A stretch of DNA of 64,000 nt from Litsea cubeba (GCA_012931725.1 CM022949.1:3693934-3757933), one strand, 5' to 3'; positions 11,263 to 25,200 are shown, counted from the first letter of the stretch. The notes: generated by a model not told the origin, from the letters alone. Made by a program: numbers and translations.

Positions 11263-11644
11263 TTGATGTAGAAAGGCATGCAAGAGATTTTATGGAAGCT
11301 GCAAAAAAGCTTCAACTGTATTTTATTGGTCTACAACATCAAGATCAACCAACCAAGGAAGAAACACTTAGAAAGGTACTATGCTTTACAAATCTTTCTA
11401 GTTTTATGGATATATATATGAAGAGGCATCTCCTCTTGCCTGTGAGACCTGATTATGTGATCTTCCTTTGGTTTAATCAAAATTGGTTCTTCTTCGGACT
11501 CTTATCCTATTTTGGTCTTTGATTGTGTCTGTAGGAGATTGCAATGATGGAAGAAGAGTTAAGCATGAGAAATTGATTCAAGGGTGGAGGAAAGAGTTGA
11601 AAGACCAACTCGATAAGCATATCGTAGAATTGGAGAGAGTGTAA

Positions 11645-12593
11645 TTGTAATTATACATTATAAATATTTCCAGGTACTATGAGTCCCTTTAGATGTATTT
11701 TTCTTAACTCACTGAGAATGAAGAATGTTTCTGGACCCGCATTATTATTTCATTTGGTGATACTTTCATTTTTCCTTTCCACACATGATGGTGTTTTTAT
11801 TTCATCAACTCTTATCTAAATCCTCAGCTAAATTGGCACATCCTAATCCTTTTTTTAATCAGAGCAACCTATCAAATAATTGCGAAACGACGAAATGATG
11901 CGCCATTGTTTAACAACTTCACATTTGCTTAGTTTTTATTTAAATGTCTAGAGTTCCTTTTTCATGTTTGTATATATCTCTTTGCACAATGACTCTTCGA
12001 AATGACACAAACGAAAACCAAGCATCAATTATTTCATGACTCAATGGATGCAACAATGCTTGGCTTATGAAGATGCACAGTTTTCTTGGATTCCAGAAAG
12101 TAAAAGTGAAGTCGGCATAGCCATTCAAAAGAGGAGGGGAAAAAGGTTAAATCCACCCTATCTTGATGGCCTCAACTATGAGCAGAGAATCTACCACATT
12201 GTAACACACCATCTAACAACTTGGCCTTTTTTCCATTGAATGTAGATGGTTGCTGTAATTTCGCTCTCATTCATCTGTTTTCTCTTCATTAATTTTAAGG
12301 CTAGGATCCTCCCATCTGAAGATTTGTGCATTGGCCATCTGCAGTGGACCACAAATTCAATGACTTGATGTCTAAGATGAGGGCCTCACATGTACAAAAT
12401 GAATAGCAAGTAAACTCTGCTCTACTTATTTGAGCAGGTGACTATTCTCATGATATTTGTTATACTGAATGAAAGATGAAAATACCAAGAGCTTGACTGA
12501 CTGTTGGATTGAGCAGGTGGAAAAAATGGTTCCATTGTGTTTGTCCAATCCACCAGTGACTGAACTAAATATTTCATACAATCATGGGGGAGG
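11645..12593. other. Intergenic spacer, no recognised feature
   Basis: Downstream of the MED28-like remnant. Short unmatched ORFs only. Confidence 0.3.
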
Positions 12594-12609
12594 AAACTAC
12601 AATCCACCA

Positions 12610-12828
12610 ACCCCAAGGGGTTGGCCGAGTGGTCAGGACCATGATTCCTCTCTCTTCCGGAGCTAGAGGTCCTAGTATCGATCCTGAATTCCCCCTCTTC
12701 AGAAACCGAAGGTTGAGTCCACTAATGCTACCACCTGGGGGCTACAGGAGTTTAACATGGCTTCTCTCTAAGCCTTGAGGGATTAGTTCAGCCCAAAGAA
12801 CTGGAAACCCTCCCGGCAAAAAAATAAA
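12610..12828 (+). mobile_element. tRNA-headed SINE (family 2) with perfect 16-bp target duplication
   Basis: The head GGGGTTGGCCGAGTGG is a tRNA-Ser/Leu-like A-box region, with a B-box-like AGTATCGATCC further on. The body ends in an A-rich tail (12818-12828). The direct repeats aaactacaatccacca at 12594-12609 and 12829-12844 are identical, as expected of LINE-mediated insertion, and suggest a fairly recent event. Confidence 0.88.
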
Positions 12829-12844
12829 AAACTACAATCCACCA

Positions 12845-14053
12845 GCATTAAATACCCAATAAAATGAGCAACAACATTTCAAAAGTAACTCCTGAACTCT
12901 ATTGAGTTTGGGTATCAAGAAAATTGGGCATTGGCTTTCACCAATCCCAGGCCACCATGCAGGGCACATTTCTCTTGCACTCATCCTTGTCTAACAGCAA
13001 GCTACAGTGTCAGTGTGCAACCACCATGTTCACTATCATTGGTCCCATTACCCGGCCTGAAACACAACACAAGTCTCTGCCATGAAACGGCAAAGATTTT
13101 TATAGTTTTTATTTTAAATTACTTAACCAACCATGTAGTAGATGTTATCTTGAAAATTGCATATAGTGATTTTTTCCAAGGATAGATTCAATATATACCA
13201 AAAAAAAAAAAAATTGAATATGCCGAGATACTATCATTAGAAAATGCAAACAACCAAAGTGATCGTTTGGGTCTCCCTCGCCATTAGAGTTGCAAATGGG
13301 TATCTAAATATCTGATCATCTGAAGTCTCCGATTATTAATGTTACGGAACCTAATTTTGGATTCAGGAGAAATCGGATCCATGTATGAATACATGCATAT
13401 ATATAGGCTTTAAGTGCCTACATAATTTGAGTTATATCATCATATTTGAGAGTCCACTTAGCTTTAGTTATATAACATTTAATTGTCCTGCTTGTATATT
13501 TAAGAACGTTATTTTTAAGTTCTTCTATCTAATTAAAGAATTAGGCAGTACATACATCTTATTTCGAATTTAGATTTGGAATCGATTCCATTTTTCATTT
13601 GATTCCAAATCCCGATAGAAAAAATATATTCTGTTCCCATATTATCTCTTTTGATATTATCTTGATGAAGATCTTTGCAACAATGTACTCTAAACAAAGT
13701 TTGTGATTGTAGGGGCACTGCCACAAAATATTTGGATTTTCTAAAAATTATTTTTCTTCTGGTATTTTTAACTCTGGAAATATCCTGGAAACATCTTAAT
13801 ACTAGTGGAAAAATACATTTTTGCATGACCATCATGAGAAAATTGTACCTTAACCCATCTTAGAGGATGGAGCATTGTATGTTGCCCTTCTCTTTTTCTA
13901 AGACAATGAAATGGAGGCCATATGTAATCACTCCCTCTTTTCCTGCTAACTATCCCTTTCAGCCTTCTCATTGAATACCTATCAGTGTACAATGATTATA
14001 AATTTCAATGATAAATGGTAATCCAAATCATTATCATATAATATAGTAGCCAA
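12845..14053. other. Intergenic spacer with a MITE fragment
   Basis: At about 13284-13400 the motif AGAGTTGCAAATGGGTATC and a GGATCC-like word resemble the start of the hAT MITE family at 14054, but no matching right end was found. The rest is AT-rich and non-coding. Confidence 0.35.
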
Positions 14054-14575
14054 TAGGGTTGCAAATGGATATCCGATTCTTTGATTACCTGGAAGTTCTG
14101 ATCTGCAAAAAATCGGGTTTGGAACCTATTATAGTTTCCGATTCATAAAACGGGTCTGGGCTTGAAACCTATTTTAGGTTCCGATTCATAAAATGGGTTC
14201 GGTTATGACCTGTGGACCCAGGAACCGACATTTGAGTCTTTGATATTGCAAACTGTACCCCAAAATTAAAATTTTCTTGGACATTTTTATGTATAATATT
14301 AGAGGTAATAGACTTGATGCACTATTATAAATTAAATGACATGCTTAGTTTAAGAAAAAAATGAAAAATAAAGAGAAATTATAACCAATTTTGGAACTAG
14401 ATTTTAATCCTCTAGGTGGACCCCATCCTAGGACCAGATCATGGTTTTTCTATCGAACTCGGGTTTGGAACCAACAAAATAGGTTCCAAGTCAAAACCAA
14501 ACCCGGTGCCGAAACCGTTGTTTAGAACGGATCCGAGTCCAGGTCCAGCCTGGTTCCGTTCTGTTTGCAACCCTA
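14054..14575. mobile_element. hAT-type MITE (522 bp)
   Basis: Inverted ends TAGGGTTGCAAATGGATATC and TAGGGTTGCAAACAGAACGG. The 8-bp flanks gtagccaa and gtaaccag match at 6 of 8 positions, an eroded duplication. Internal words such as GGTTCCGATTC and CGGATCCGAG match the family at 8683. Non-coding. Confidence 0.72.
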
Positions 14576-15027
14576 GTAACCAGTGTGCCTTACAAATCTA
14601 CCACATGCTATCATTTGGAATAGTTATGTTCAGTGTTAGACTGACCATGTCTTAAACGTGTTGCTGATCAAGAAAGGTTGACAAATTTCTACTTTTGTTT
14701 AGCTTTAAGACGAATTCACATTGATATGGATGCTACACCAACTTGTGACTTAGTGATGTTTCATGCTGGACTTTGTGCAATTTCATCCTTTCATACGAGG
14801 ACATTTTAGAGGCAAACCATCAAATCCAATGGCTTATCATATCAACGTTATGGACGATTGAACAATGGGCCTTACATTCACGGGAATTATGGTTCTACAT
14901 TGGAATTACCTTTTTAACTTTCTTTCTTGGATTTCAAAGTAGATGGCCTATACAGTGGTACCCACCCAATGTCATGGACTATATTGAACAATTAGCCTTA
15001 CTTGTGGAATTATTGGTTTGGGCTGGA

Positions 15028-15143
15028 GTGGGTGTGTTCAAGTCTTCAATGTAGCAAGGAAAGAAAAATGGGAAAAACATATTTAGTGGGTGTGTTCAAG
15101 TCTTCAATGTAGCAAGGAAAGAAAAATGGGAAAAACATATTTA
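15028..15143 (+). repeat. Perfect 58-bp tandem duplication
   Basis: Two identical copies, 15028-15085 and 15086-15143, each starting gtgggtgtgttcaagtcttc. The absence of differences means either a very recent duplication or an assembly effect. Non-coding. Confidence 0.85.
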
Positions 15144-15164
15144 AGTCATTCCATCTGAAAGTGT

Positions 15165-15265
15165 ATATATGTTTACCTGGTGGGTGCCTGTACACTAGGT
15201 AAATCTGGGGTGAGACTCAAACACAAGACGTGGGGAGCAAACCCACTATCACCAGCGGGTTTAAC
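15165..15265 (-). mobile_element. SINE-like tRNA-derived fragment
   Basis: On the minus strand the words TAGTGGGTTTGCTCCCC and GTTTGAGTCTCACCCC look like anticodon-arm and B-box (T-arm) sequence of a tRNA-derived SINE. No tail or target duplication was confirmed. Confidence 0.35.
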
Positions 15266-15974
15266 ATAATATATCTTAGAGGTTATTTTTATTCAAAATG
15301 TTTATTAGTCTCTCTCTTCACCCTTTCCGCTGTTACTTAGGCCTGTTTGCAGAACAAGTGAATTGATCTTATAATTCCTTCTTCATGAATCAACATTAAT
15401 GGAAATTGAAGTACTAAGACACGACATTACCACCTGCTCCAGGGAAACCTTCAAAGGCCAAACATTTATTGAGAAGTTTTTATTGTGCAGATGGCTCCCT
15501 AAAACAAGAATTTGGTAAAATTTCCACAAATTCTTTTAGGATAGATGCTGCACGAACTGCTTGTGTCCACCACTTTCTCGGAAAGCATGATTCCACAAAC
15601 ATGCCCTTAAACTTGCACACACTTCAGTACCAAATGTTTAGAATTGCAATACTCATGTATATCACAAAATAGTTTAAACTTAGCGCACAAAGTAGTTTTA
15701 AGGGTTTAGTAGTTACAAATAACAAACAGAAACATAATCATTATCTGACCTCTTAAAGTTATAAGACCACACAGTTCCTTTTTTTATTTAATGACCAAGG
15801 GGGCCTCCTTAGCAGTTAAGCAAGCGCCGTTGACATTAAGGGATAGATGGTATATATACACCATATGTCAATCTCATGATAGAGCATGCAACAGTCTTAC
15901 TCTACATAACACACATGAACACAAGGCCCCATAGAATCAACCATCAAAGTTCAAACAAGTGTTGTTGGCATTGC
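15266..15974. other. 3' flank of the SERINC gene
   Basis: Contains the probable 3' UTR of the minus-strand SERINC gene near 15700-15974. No other recognised feature. Confidence 0.35.
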
Positions 15975-16264
15975 TCAGAACTCCCTTTCTGGGAACAGAA
16001 TAGGAGCAATCAGAGACCAGATGAAAAGACCTGCAGTGGTCCATCCAGTCACAATCCGGACCCACACTGAAGGCCACCCCACATCGACTAGCTTCCCACT
16101 TTCACCAACTGAGGTTGACCACCCAGTCAGGAGCATCGCCGAGTACATACTGGCAAGAGAGAAGATGAGATGGAAGAACGAATATGAGTATGTAACAGGC
16201 CTAGGTTCGTGCTTCTTGCGGTCTTCCTCCTGCACCTTCTGGTCCAATGGGAGCAAAGGTTTCT
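15975..16264 (-). CDS. SERINC exon 6 (last coding exon)
   Basis: 290 nt from acceptor GTGCAG|AG to the TGA at 15977-15975. It encodes the cytosolic EKPLLPLDQ loop, the VTYSYSFFHLIFSLASMYSA helix, and the final helix ending in ILFPEREF. Confidence 0.93.
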
Positions 16265-19200
16265 CTGCACCTTTACAAGGCAAATCAAAAGGTAAGAATC
16301 AAAACACAAGGAAAATTTTGTCAAAAGCCTAAAAACAACCTGATCAAGTTTTCAAGAATAAAAAAAGCCAAAACCAGTTTGGCCACTAACAGATTAATAA
16401 AAACAAAATATTACTATTGGCCACAAACACTTAATCAAAAAGTCGCTAGAGCATAAATGATCGGCCGCATTGAAGCAGGCAACCATAGGATTTATCACAT
16501 TTCATCATTTCAATCACCTACCTAAATTGATATATCCATCTATCTATCAATATATTATGTTAGAACCACATTGATGTGGTGGCCATTCTACTCTCTTTCT
16601 TTATAACAAAACTAATGGTCCTTTTACACTTCTACATGCAGCAAAACATTCAAAGTTGGTCAAAATTACTTCCTATGGGAATCTCACTTACATTTGTTTG
16701 TCCAAGGATAATAACCAAAGCCAATAGGTAAATTCAAACTAAAGAAATAAAACCAATGCCACAAACAATGTGAGCTCAATAATTAGATTCTCAGTTATGT
16801 CGAGACTTGAGCCAACCCTGGCAATAATAGCATCCACCAAAGGAGTTTCACAAATGTAAGCACTCAATAATAGAGCATCTAGTACAGCATATAAATATGA
16901 AAGGGAATGATAAGATGGAAACAAAAATAGTAACACTTTCATTGATGGATCTCATCACCATCCAACCAAAAGATGGTGATGGCCAGGGGATCTCATGCCA
17001 GTCCTTTCCAAGGCTCACCATTATGGTTCAATGCCGATTTGCTGCTTTCATCCAATATTGGATCATTTCCTCCATAACATATTTGGAAGTGGATTCACTA
17101 GCCCAATCAAGGAGTGGATAGAGTTTTGTCTTTGTTTTATATTTGTCTCTATTTCTGGTAAGTCTTTTATACTGTGAAAATTTGCTGTCACCATCTTAAT
17201 GTTGTTCTCTTCTTTTAGGAAAAAAAAAATCTCCTGTTACATATAATAAAGGGAGAATATCTGGTGCAGATGAATAGTGACTCAATGCTGGTGAACCTTG
17301 TCACCAGCCAATGAAACCATGCAATCCCATCTCTAAGGTTTATAGGACTGCCAAGTTCTGAGCTTCAGGATTAGGGATATACAGTTTCCATGCAGAGGTC
17401 AGTAGTTGGTGAATCCCATCAACTGTGAATCCCACCATCTCTGTCCAATTGATTTGTGAAACATGGGTCAGAATGGGATTTCATCTGCACAGAATAAAGG
17501 CATTGGAAAAACTATACACATCCCAAGGCTCAAAAAGTAGTTCCGCAAAATTCTCCATCCAACCCTGATCAGGAGGGATGTGCAGTATGACAATTGGATG
17601 AAATTTTGTACTTCTCACGACAAGGAAAAGGGTAGGATTAGGAAGATTAAGAGTTTTAACGTATGAAAATAAATACTTGATAAAAAGAAACATGAATTAA
17701 ACATAAGGTTTTAAAATGCCACATAATGGCCAAATGATAAAAAGCAATTTCCAGCCACAATAGTAGCTCCTGTAAAAAGATGAAAAAGACAAAAAAAGAA
17801 AGAGGCGAAAAGAAAAGAAATTTGGGACTATTATACCCTCTGCTACAAGATTCTAATGGCTGTTACAGACATCTTCATTTTATAATAATCACTACTTAAC
17901 AAGGGTCCATTCTAAGAACAGATAGACACTAGTATAGTGTTAGATTAACTTTGGCTTGCTACAAATTGCCTGCAACTAGAATTGATGTAAACAGCTCAAC
18001 AGGATTTTGCTCCAACCACTAAAAGGTTGCCAAGAGGTGGCCAGATGTCTTTCTTACAGGGGGGATTTATCATTGCCTACAACTAGAATTGATGCAGACA
18101 GCTCAACAGGATTTTCCTCCGACCACTAAAAGGGGTGGCCAGATGTCTTTCTTAGGGGGGGGATTTATCATCACTGGACACTTTTTTGTAGGTGATGCGG
18201 AGCGGGGTACCAAGTGCGAGACGAGTAGAGATGGAGGGACTAGAGATGGAAGATGGAGGGGGATAGGTCAGGCTTTGCACCTGAAAATCTTGGCCTCGCG
18301 CCAAACTCCCTATCGCGGGTGAGGAAGAGAGAACTCTGGGAAACCCAAAAGCACTCAAGAGAATTTTCATTCAATCATTCACCGAGGAGCCAAAAGGCTT
18401 TACAATATGTATATAGGAAAATGAGAAAACCTAGAAATAATCTGGAGCATCCAACACATCGATAGCCAGGATAAAAAAAAAATTTTGAATTTAAATAAAC
18501 TAGAAGACATAAACCAGTAAAACAACCCTAAATAATATAAAATAAATATAAACTAATGGCCTGATAGGTGGGCTGGGCCCATTGGAGGGTCAACCCATGG
18601 GGACCATGGATTTGTCCTGCATCAGTAGGAGCTTAGTTACTTTTTGGGGCCTTTGTAAAAAAAAGACATTTTCTGGAAGTTTTTTGACAGACAGCAGGGC
18701 AATAATTACACAATTAGTGGCATGTCTTGTGGGGCCCACTTGGATGCATGCTAATTGCGGGGAAAGGGGGTGGAGATAGGGATGTCGATGGTCATCTGTT
18801 TGCCCAGCTACCCAAAGGTGCCGGCCTATAAATCTGGGAATGGATCCTCTTCTTGGACCCAATTGATAATCCAGTCCTGCTTCCAGGTCTAGTGAGGGTT
18901 CATACCCAAATATCCAAATATCTGAGTGATACATATCAAAAATTAAATATTCTATAAAATATATATTAAAAATATACAACTAAAATTATTTCATGCGAGA
19001 ATCCTTAGTCAAAAGTTAGTGAGGCAGTGGACTTGGTTCCAGTTTGCAACTGGACAGACCGGGGTCTGAAACCAAGGCTTCTATATGCATTCAATCTTGA
19101 TGGAGACTGATTTTTTGCATGCGTCCAGAGTCGAGTCCACGTCTATTGGAGTTGGAACCGGTATATAAAATTAGTGGGTCTGGGTCCACCAAGGAACATA

Positions 19201-22200
19201 CCATACCCGACCATTTATTTACACTCCCAGATGGAGAGGTCTATGTATCCCTAAGGGTGTGCAAAAAATTAGTGGTGATCTAATCATCTTGACCTACATC
19301 TCAAGGGACCTCAAATTTGAACAATTTTTAGTCCTCAGACAAAGTGCATTTTTTTTACTTTTTACTTTTGTTTTTATTATTTTTTTATAACCATTGACAA
19401 AGTGCATTTTTAATTTTTTTATAACCAGTTTTTACTTTTTATTTTTTCCTAATAAATCCAATAGTGAATATAGATGTGTGAGTGTCGAATTGGGTGCCAA
19501 ACTGGACCCACCTATGATTAACTGGACTCGGTCATGAATTGATACTCCCCCCAAATCCTGCACTTATTGACCTATATTTGTTGTCGGAATGATCACGGAA
19601 AAGTTACACAAAGAAGCACTTCATTTTTAAGAGATCAAAATTGTCCCACATTGGGGCCCTTAAATCAATGGTTATGATGTTATATGGGATTCCATTCTTT
19701 TGCACACCCTCACGCTATAAATAGAGCTTTGACATCCCCATTCCCCAAGATTGGCATGAATTCAAGTAGGCTCACACAAAGCAGGCCATCAATTGCTTAT
19801 CAACAGCCTGGTCACGCTGGATAAATCATCCTCATACTGCAAGTGATAGTATCAAGGCCATCAAGGCTAGCATTTGAAGGTTGAAGTACCCCCTAAATAT
19901 CAATAATGTCTACTATAACGGCTTTGCTCTTTTTTCTTTGTTTCTTCCTTTTTAAGTGAACCATAGAAAAAACTTTGTCTATAAGGTTATAAGAAAACAT
20001 ATCTAAGTTGTTCTGATGAACTGTATCAGGTCAATATTCAGTAAAGTTTCTACTTCAATTGTTTTTTTTTTTTTTAAATAAGTTGCATCAAGTAAATAAC
20101 ATCAACCTCTTTTCTCATTTAGTTGACAAATGGTTTTCAAGTGAATTGCTTGGGCAAACTGATTTATTTTTTTAATTGAAAGAGAAAAATAAAAAAACTA
20201 CAAAAATGAATGGAGAAAAAAACCCTAACATTGAAGTTTCTTAGCAAAATTAAAATATGCACTGACCTGCACGAGGTGAGCTAGGCGGTGATAGCACAGT
20301 AGACGAAGAACCAGCACGAACAGCAGAGTAGACAACTGATAGAACTGTTGTGAGCAGGCCCAATGTAAGAGTGCCTGTGGAAACAGCTTTTGAATGATTG
20401 TGAAGGCCATTGCACTCATAATCCCTTGGCTCACTTGAAAGCGCGCTATAGCAAAGGTAGGTGCAATACAGCGATATGACTGAAGCAGGTAGAAGACTGC
20501 CATTCACCTGTTTGCATCAATAGAGACCATATGTCACTAAAACTCGTGCATTTTTTTTTTCCTTCTTTCGTGGGGTTGGGGGTGTTTATGAAATACATGC
20601 AAATATTTCAACAGGCACATGCATGATATAGCATCACCACATAAATGCAACAAACAAACAAATACCATTCTCAATAAATAAATAAATAAATAAATGCAAC
20701 AAACAGATCAGGTACATAGTTACAGGTACTAAATTTGATGGAGGGAGGGAAAATGAAAACAAAACTACGAGATGAATTTACTTGTATATAGATTCCAGTG
20801 TAACAGGTAATAACATACCAAAAGAAACTAAAAGCCTTTTCTTTTATGGTAAGAAAACTAAGAGCCTTTTGTGGTCATCTTAAAGTTCATTTAAACTTTA
20901 TAGCTGTATGCAGAAAAAAAATAATGTGAAAGTATACCATTGCAGAACCGACCAAAAAAGTTTCAAGTATTCTAATGGAGAGCACCATAGGCAATTGTAT
21001 GCCCAAACAGGCATGAAAAAAGCTTGATAGCATGCTAAGGGTACCCTCAACAGAGCCAACAATTATTTTCTAAGAAATAGAATGTGAAGATCGGAACTTA
21101 CTGCTGGATGAAGTGCAATAACAGCAAAAACAAAGACAAGAATCAAAGTCAAGACGATGAAAAAGGTGTTGAGACCACAATCATGTCCTGATGGAGTAAA
21201 CCAATGGAAGAGCAGCCCAGCGAAGGAAAATGTCACCACATAACAAGCAAGTGAGACAACAAACAACGCCACATACCTGACACAGCATCAAAAAAAGAAC
21301 AATCATAAGTATAAAGGGCAAAGGATACAACATTTGTTAAATGATTTAAATTTCAAATTGCACTCTAAAATAGGTAGAGAGAAAAGAGTTCAACAAACCA
21401 GAACTGCTCATCCTTTTTAACCCATTTTTCGTTCCATCCATGCACAAAATCCAACAAGAGAACAACTTGAACAAGAAGAAACAATCCTGAGCCAAACTTT
21501 GATATAGTCTCTGCAGTTATAAACATTAATACTGTCAGCATATTAAGTTGATACTAAAAGAAAACAGAAAAATAAAATTAAACATTCATTTCAAAAAAGA
21601 AAAATAGCATTTTTAAACATATAGAAGAAAATGCATCAAAAGACTCTTAGCCTGTAGAATTCATAGTTCATACAGTGATCAATTGTTAAGAGAGAAAAGA
21701 TCATCGCACCTTATCGACTTAGCTCTTTGCTTTGGAGCAGCAAAAAGATTCCGAAGTTTAATCTTGTGACCTGAACTTGCTCATACCTAAAGTGATCTAG
21801 CTCCTAATTACATAATTGGCCAATTCATTTGTAATCCTAGAGAACTATCCAACAAGAATTTGCACAATCTAATAATTGTTTTAATCTATTGCAGAACAAA
21901 GTGGCAGGTTTGAGATTAACATGGGTAGGAAAATTAGTATAGCATGGACAAGCTAGACAAGATTCTACCACAGCTTCTATGCAGCATTTAAAATCAAAGA
22001 AGATAAGGGGATTTATAAGCTTACCGAAGTCAAAGAAAGAAATGCCAGGTATATTGATCGTATCAGGTGCATTGAGGATTAAAATGAAGGGGTCTCTCTT
22101 TCTTTTTTTTTTGAAATGGAAAAGTGAAATGAAGGGGTCTCAGTAAAAGGCATGGAATTCATAAATAGATGCAAGATGTTTTTTAAAGACATTTGTAAAG

Positions 22201-25200
22201 CATAGTATGCAAGTGAAGTATATGATGATTTTGAACCAAATCAAGGAGTGATCAATGGTATTTTTAAATCATTGGAAGATCCATATATATTGGACTGGAG
22301 GACCTTTTCAAAGAAGAGGCTAAGTCTTGTACAGGATGGTTCTTGGGGTAGTTATATGGTCAATATGGGAAGAGAGACAGGAGTGCAAAGACATACAAGA
22401 AGAGGAAGTTGTGGTTTTGATTAATGAAAGAATAGTGAAGCGAGCTTCAAGTAGAAAGGAATCTTGGAATTTTTTAATAGTAGATATTATGAGGAAGTGG
22501 AAAAAATTAATAGTGAGCGAGGAGAGAACAAAAGAAACCTAAATACAGTGGTTACCTCTGAAACCTAGTTGGCTGAAGTTTTAACGTTGACAAGGCAACC
22601 AAAGGAAAACCAGGCCATGAAGGTGTTAAAGTGCTGAGAGATGAAAGAAGGGTAAATCTTTGCTCCTCTTCTTGGGTCTGGTGAGCTCAAGGGAATCAAA
22701 CAAGGTGGAAGTCTTGGCAGTAAGAGAAGCATTAACAGGTTTTAGAGAGCACTTCTCAGGTTGAATGATCATTGAAAGCGACCCAAGGAGTGCAAGAAAG
22801 TAGGTGCTCAAAGGGAGGCAGTGCCATGGGCACTGACTTTCAGTCTAAGGATATTTGGCCACTTTGAGAAGAAATTATGTACAAAATCATGCGTATAGCA
22901 AGGGAGGGAGGGAAATACACTAGCAGATCAGTTGACGGAAGAGGTATTCGGTAAAATTGATGAATTGATGTTGTTTAGAATTATTGATTGTTGAAGTGCA
23001 ATCACATTATAATATACTACTCTTATACTGATTGTCAGAATGCCTAGAATCCGTCTTGTGATCTATCTTTGTATTTAGTAATATTTTCTTGATTACCAAT
23101 AAAAAATTACTCAAAAATATTCATATATCAAAATCATTTTATTGTCCATGTACAAGCATTGATTTTTCAAAGGCATGTGTGGAGAAGTCCAACACAAACC
23201 TAACAAGCTTCCATAGATCTGTTATGATGGACGGTTCAAAAGTGCATTGTATCTCCTTGTCTTTACAAATAAATAAACTTCTAGAATCCATTTGGTGCAG
23301 GCTAGTAGGACATGGGAACAATATTGTTAAAATCCTAGGATTCGTTATAGAATCCGATAATTCATTATTGAATCCCAGGGAAAAAAGATTTGTATCTATA
23401 CAGTGAGTCCCAATTATTGGCAGTAACCTTTACCTATAAAACGATTCACTGTAGAGGTTGTATCTAATTGCAGATTCATGAGATTTGACTGGCTGACAAT
23501 AGCAACAACCAAATGGTTATTTTCTGTCATTTTTTCCTTTCGTTTTTTTTTTTGGTGTTTATACTGTTAAAATATTATCTAGCGATTAGGAAACCTCTTA
23601 AATAAGAATTTGTGGGATTTTTGGGAGGTTTTAGAGAGAAATGAAGAGCAAGCAGAGGTAGAGTATTTGACAGAAGGTATGGGTTTTGCCCTTTATTCTT
23701 TTCTTAAAATAGTTTTTTTTTTTCATTTTTTCACACTAACTATGCATGTTGATAATTTTGGATTTTTTTATTAAAAAGAAAAAAAGTGCAATTGATTTAT
23801 TTTGCCTAGTGATGTTGGTATTTTAAACATATTCAACTATTCACATATATAGGTATATATATTTTGAAAGGTAACTTTGCACGCACACATGTATATATCA
23901 CATATGATATTTTGATAAAAAATGTAAATATTCTCCAGATGAGCCAAAATATTATATATATATATATGTATGTATGTGTATATATATATAGAGAGAGAGA
24001 GAGAAAGGAATGTTCATATGCATCCATCTTGCACCTATTATGGTGAGGGACATCTTGATGGGGCCCACATGGTGTCCCACTGATAACAGGACTGGGGGAT
24101 GGAAATAGACATTTTCGATGGGCCCAGATATCAAATTTAGGGTCAATAACATGCCTCTGACCCCTTCACCCGTGGCCCACAAGTTTAACGACTTTATATT
24201 ATAGAAAAAACTTGACCCTCAATCCAAAAGTCCGGTCCATTTGGATTGGTGAAAACTCGATGCATCCAGTGTAATTCAAGGGGTCCCATGTGTGTGGATG
24301 GTTCAGATGGATCATAAAGTCGGCCCCACCATGTTGCCCCACTATGTCTAGAAAGGAGTTTTTTTTCAAAAAAAACACCCCTCCCAATTGGGCCCACTAC
24401 AGTGTATGACAACCATGGAATACCACTAGATTGAATAATCTAGATGAGATCTACCTATGTGAAAATTTTCAACTCCATTAGATTATCCTAACCCCTTGAT
24501 CCATGGCCCCAAAGTTTAATGGTTTTACATGCATCACTTTCTTGTGATTTCAATCCAATGGTGAGTAAAAGTTGGATGAGTGTCAAATTTGGGCTTTATA
24601 CCAATTCACAAGGGGTAGTATGTGTGAAATGGTTGAATTGGCTTAAGATGGGCCCCATGCCCTAAAAACATAGGGGAGCAAAAAAGGGAGTTTTTAAAAT
24701 GGGGAGTTTTTGAGAATTCCCCTCTCTCTCTCTATATATATATATATTATATATAATAGCAAACCACCCAACGGCCAAAGAGACAAATAGATGCTCGTCT
24801 ATGCTACATCCAATGTCAAACTTCAAGGTCAGCAGCATATGCATAATATATCATAAGAAAATAACACATGCTTGGAACACTTTTACAACTCAACAATGAT
24901 ATACATTTTCAGTGAAATAAATAGGTAACGTGACGAGAAAAAAAAAAGATAAGTAAATAAATAAAAGCACCATGATGTTGCTTCAAAATTCTGAATAAAT
25001 TGCTTACCATAGAAGCTGATGATGCCATTAGGAACGAAAAACATGAATAATACCACGAGACACCAGCTAATGACCTTGATCATCCACCCACCATGGTGCA
25101 AACCATCTCGAGGATCTTTCTGATCCTTGATTCCAATCATTATAATAGCCAGCATAGTAAAAAATAAAAAGTTTCCCAAGCTCACCCGCAAAACGGCATC

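Larger units (their letters stand above)
7924..11644 (+). pseudogene. MED28: Broken, intron-containing copy of Mediator subunit MED28
   Basis: MED28 is a small head-module subunit of the nuclear Mediator complex that links activators to RNA polymerase II. Exon 1 (about 7924-8100) starts ATG-GCG-GAC and then has an in-frame TGA as codon 4. A frameshift separates the Gln-rich N-terminus from the conserved MIDSVIALEQALLPCLP and ELQAIDR block. Exon 2 (11263-11375) is clean: it follows an AG acceptor, encodes DVERHARDFMEAAKKLQLYF to EETLRK, and ends at GTACT. Exon 3 (11535-11644) encodes EIAMMEEEL, then lost bases shift the frame before LIQGWRKELKDQLDKHIVEL and a stop. The expected exon 1 donor reads AT instead of GT. 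Retained introns show it is not a processed pseudogene. A shorter product from the ATG at 8013 cannot be excluded, but the lost donor and exon 3 shift argue against function. Confidence 0.78.
16265..20266 (-). other. SERINC intron 5 and its repeats
   Basis: A 4-kb intron bearing a tandem duplication (17966-18171), a MITE (18777-19229) and an LTR-like stretch at about 19500-19900 with a CTATAAATAG box. No coding exon lies in it: the phases of exons 5 and 6 join directly (A-G|AG = Glu). Confidence 0.6.

Noticed and set aside
22327..22542. Possible extra SERINC exon or small gene
   Set aside because: Its translation fits a LINE ORF2 tail, it is on the opposite strand, and SERINC exons 2 and 3 join in phase without it.
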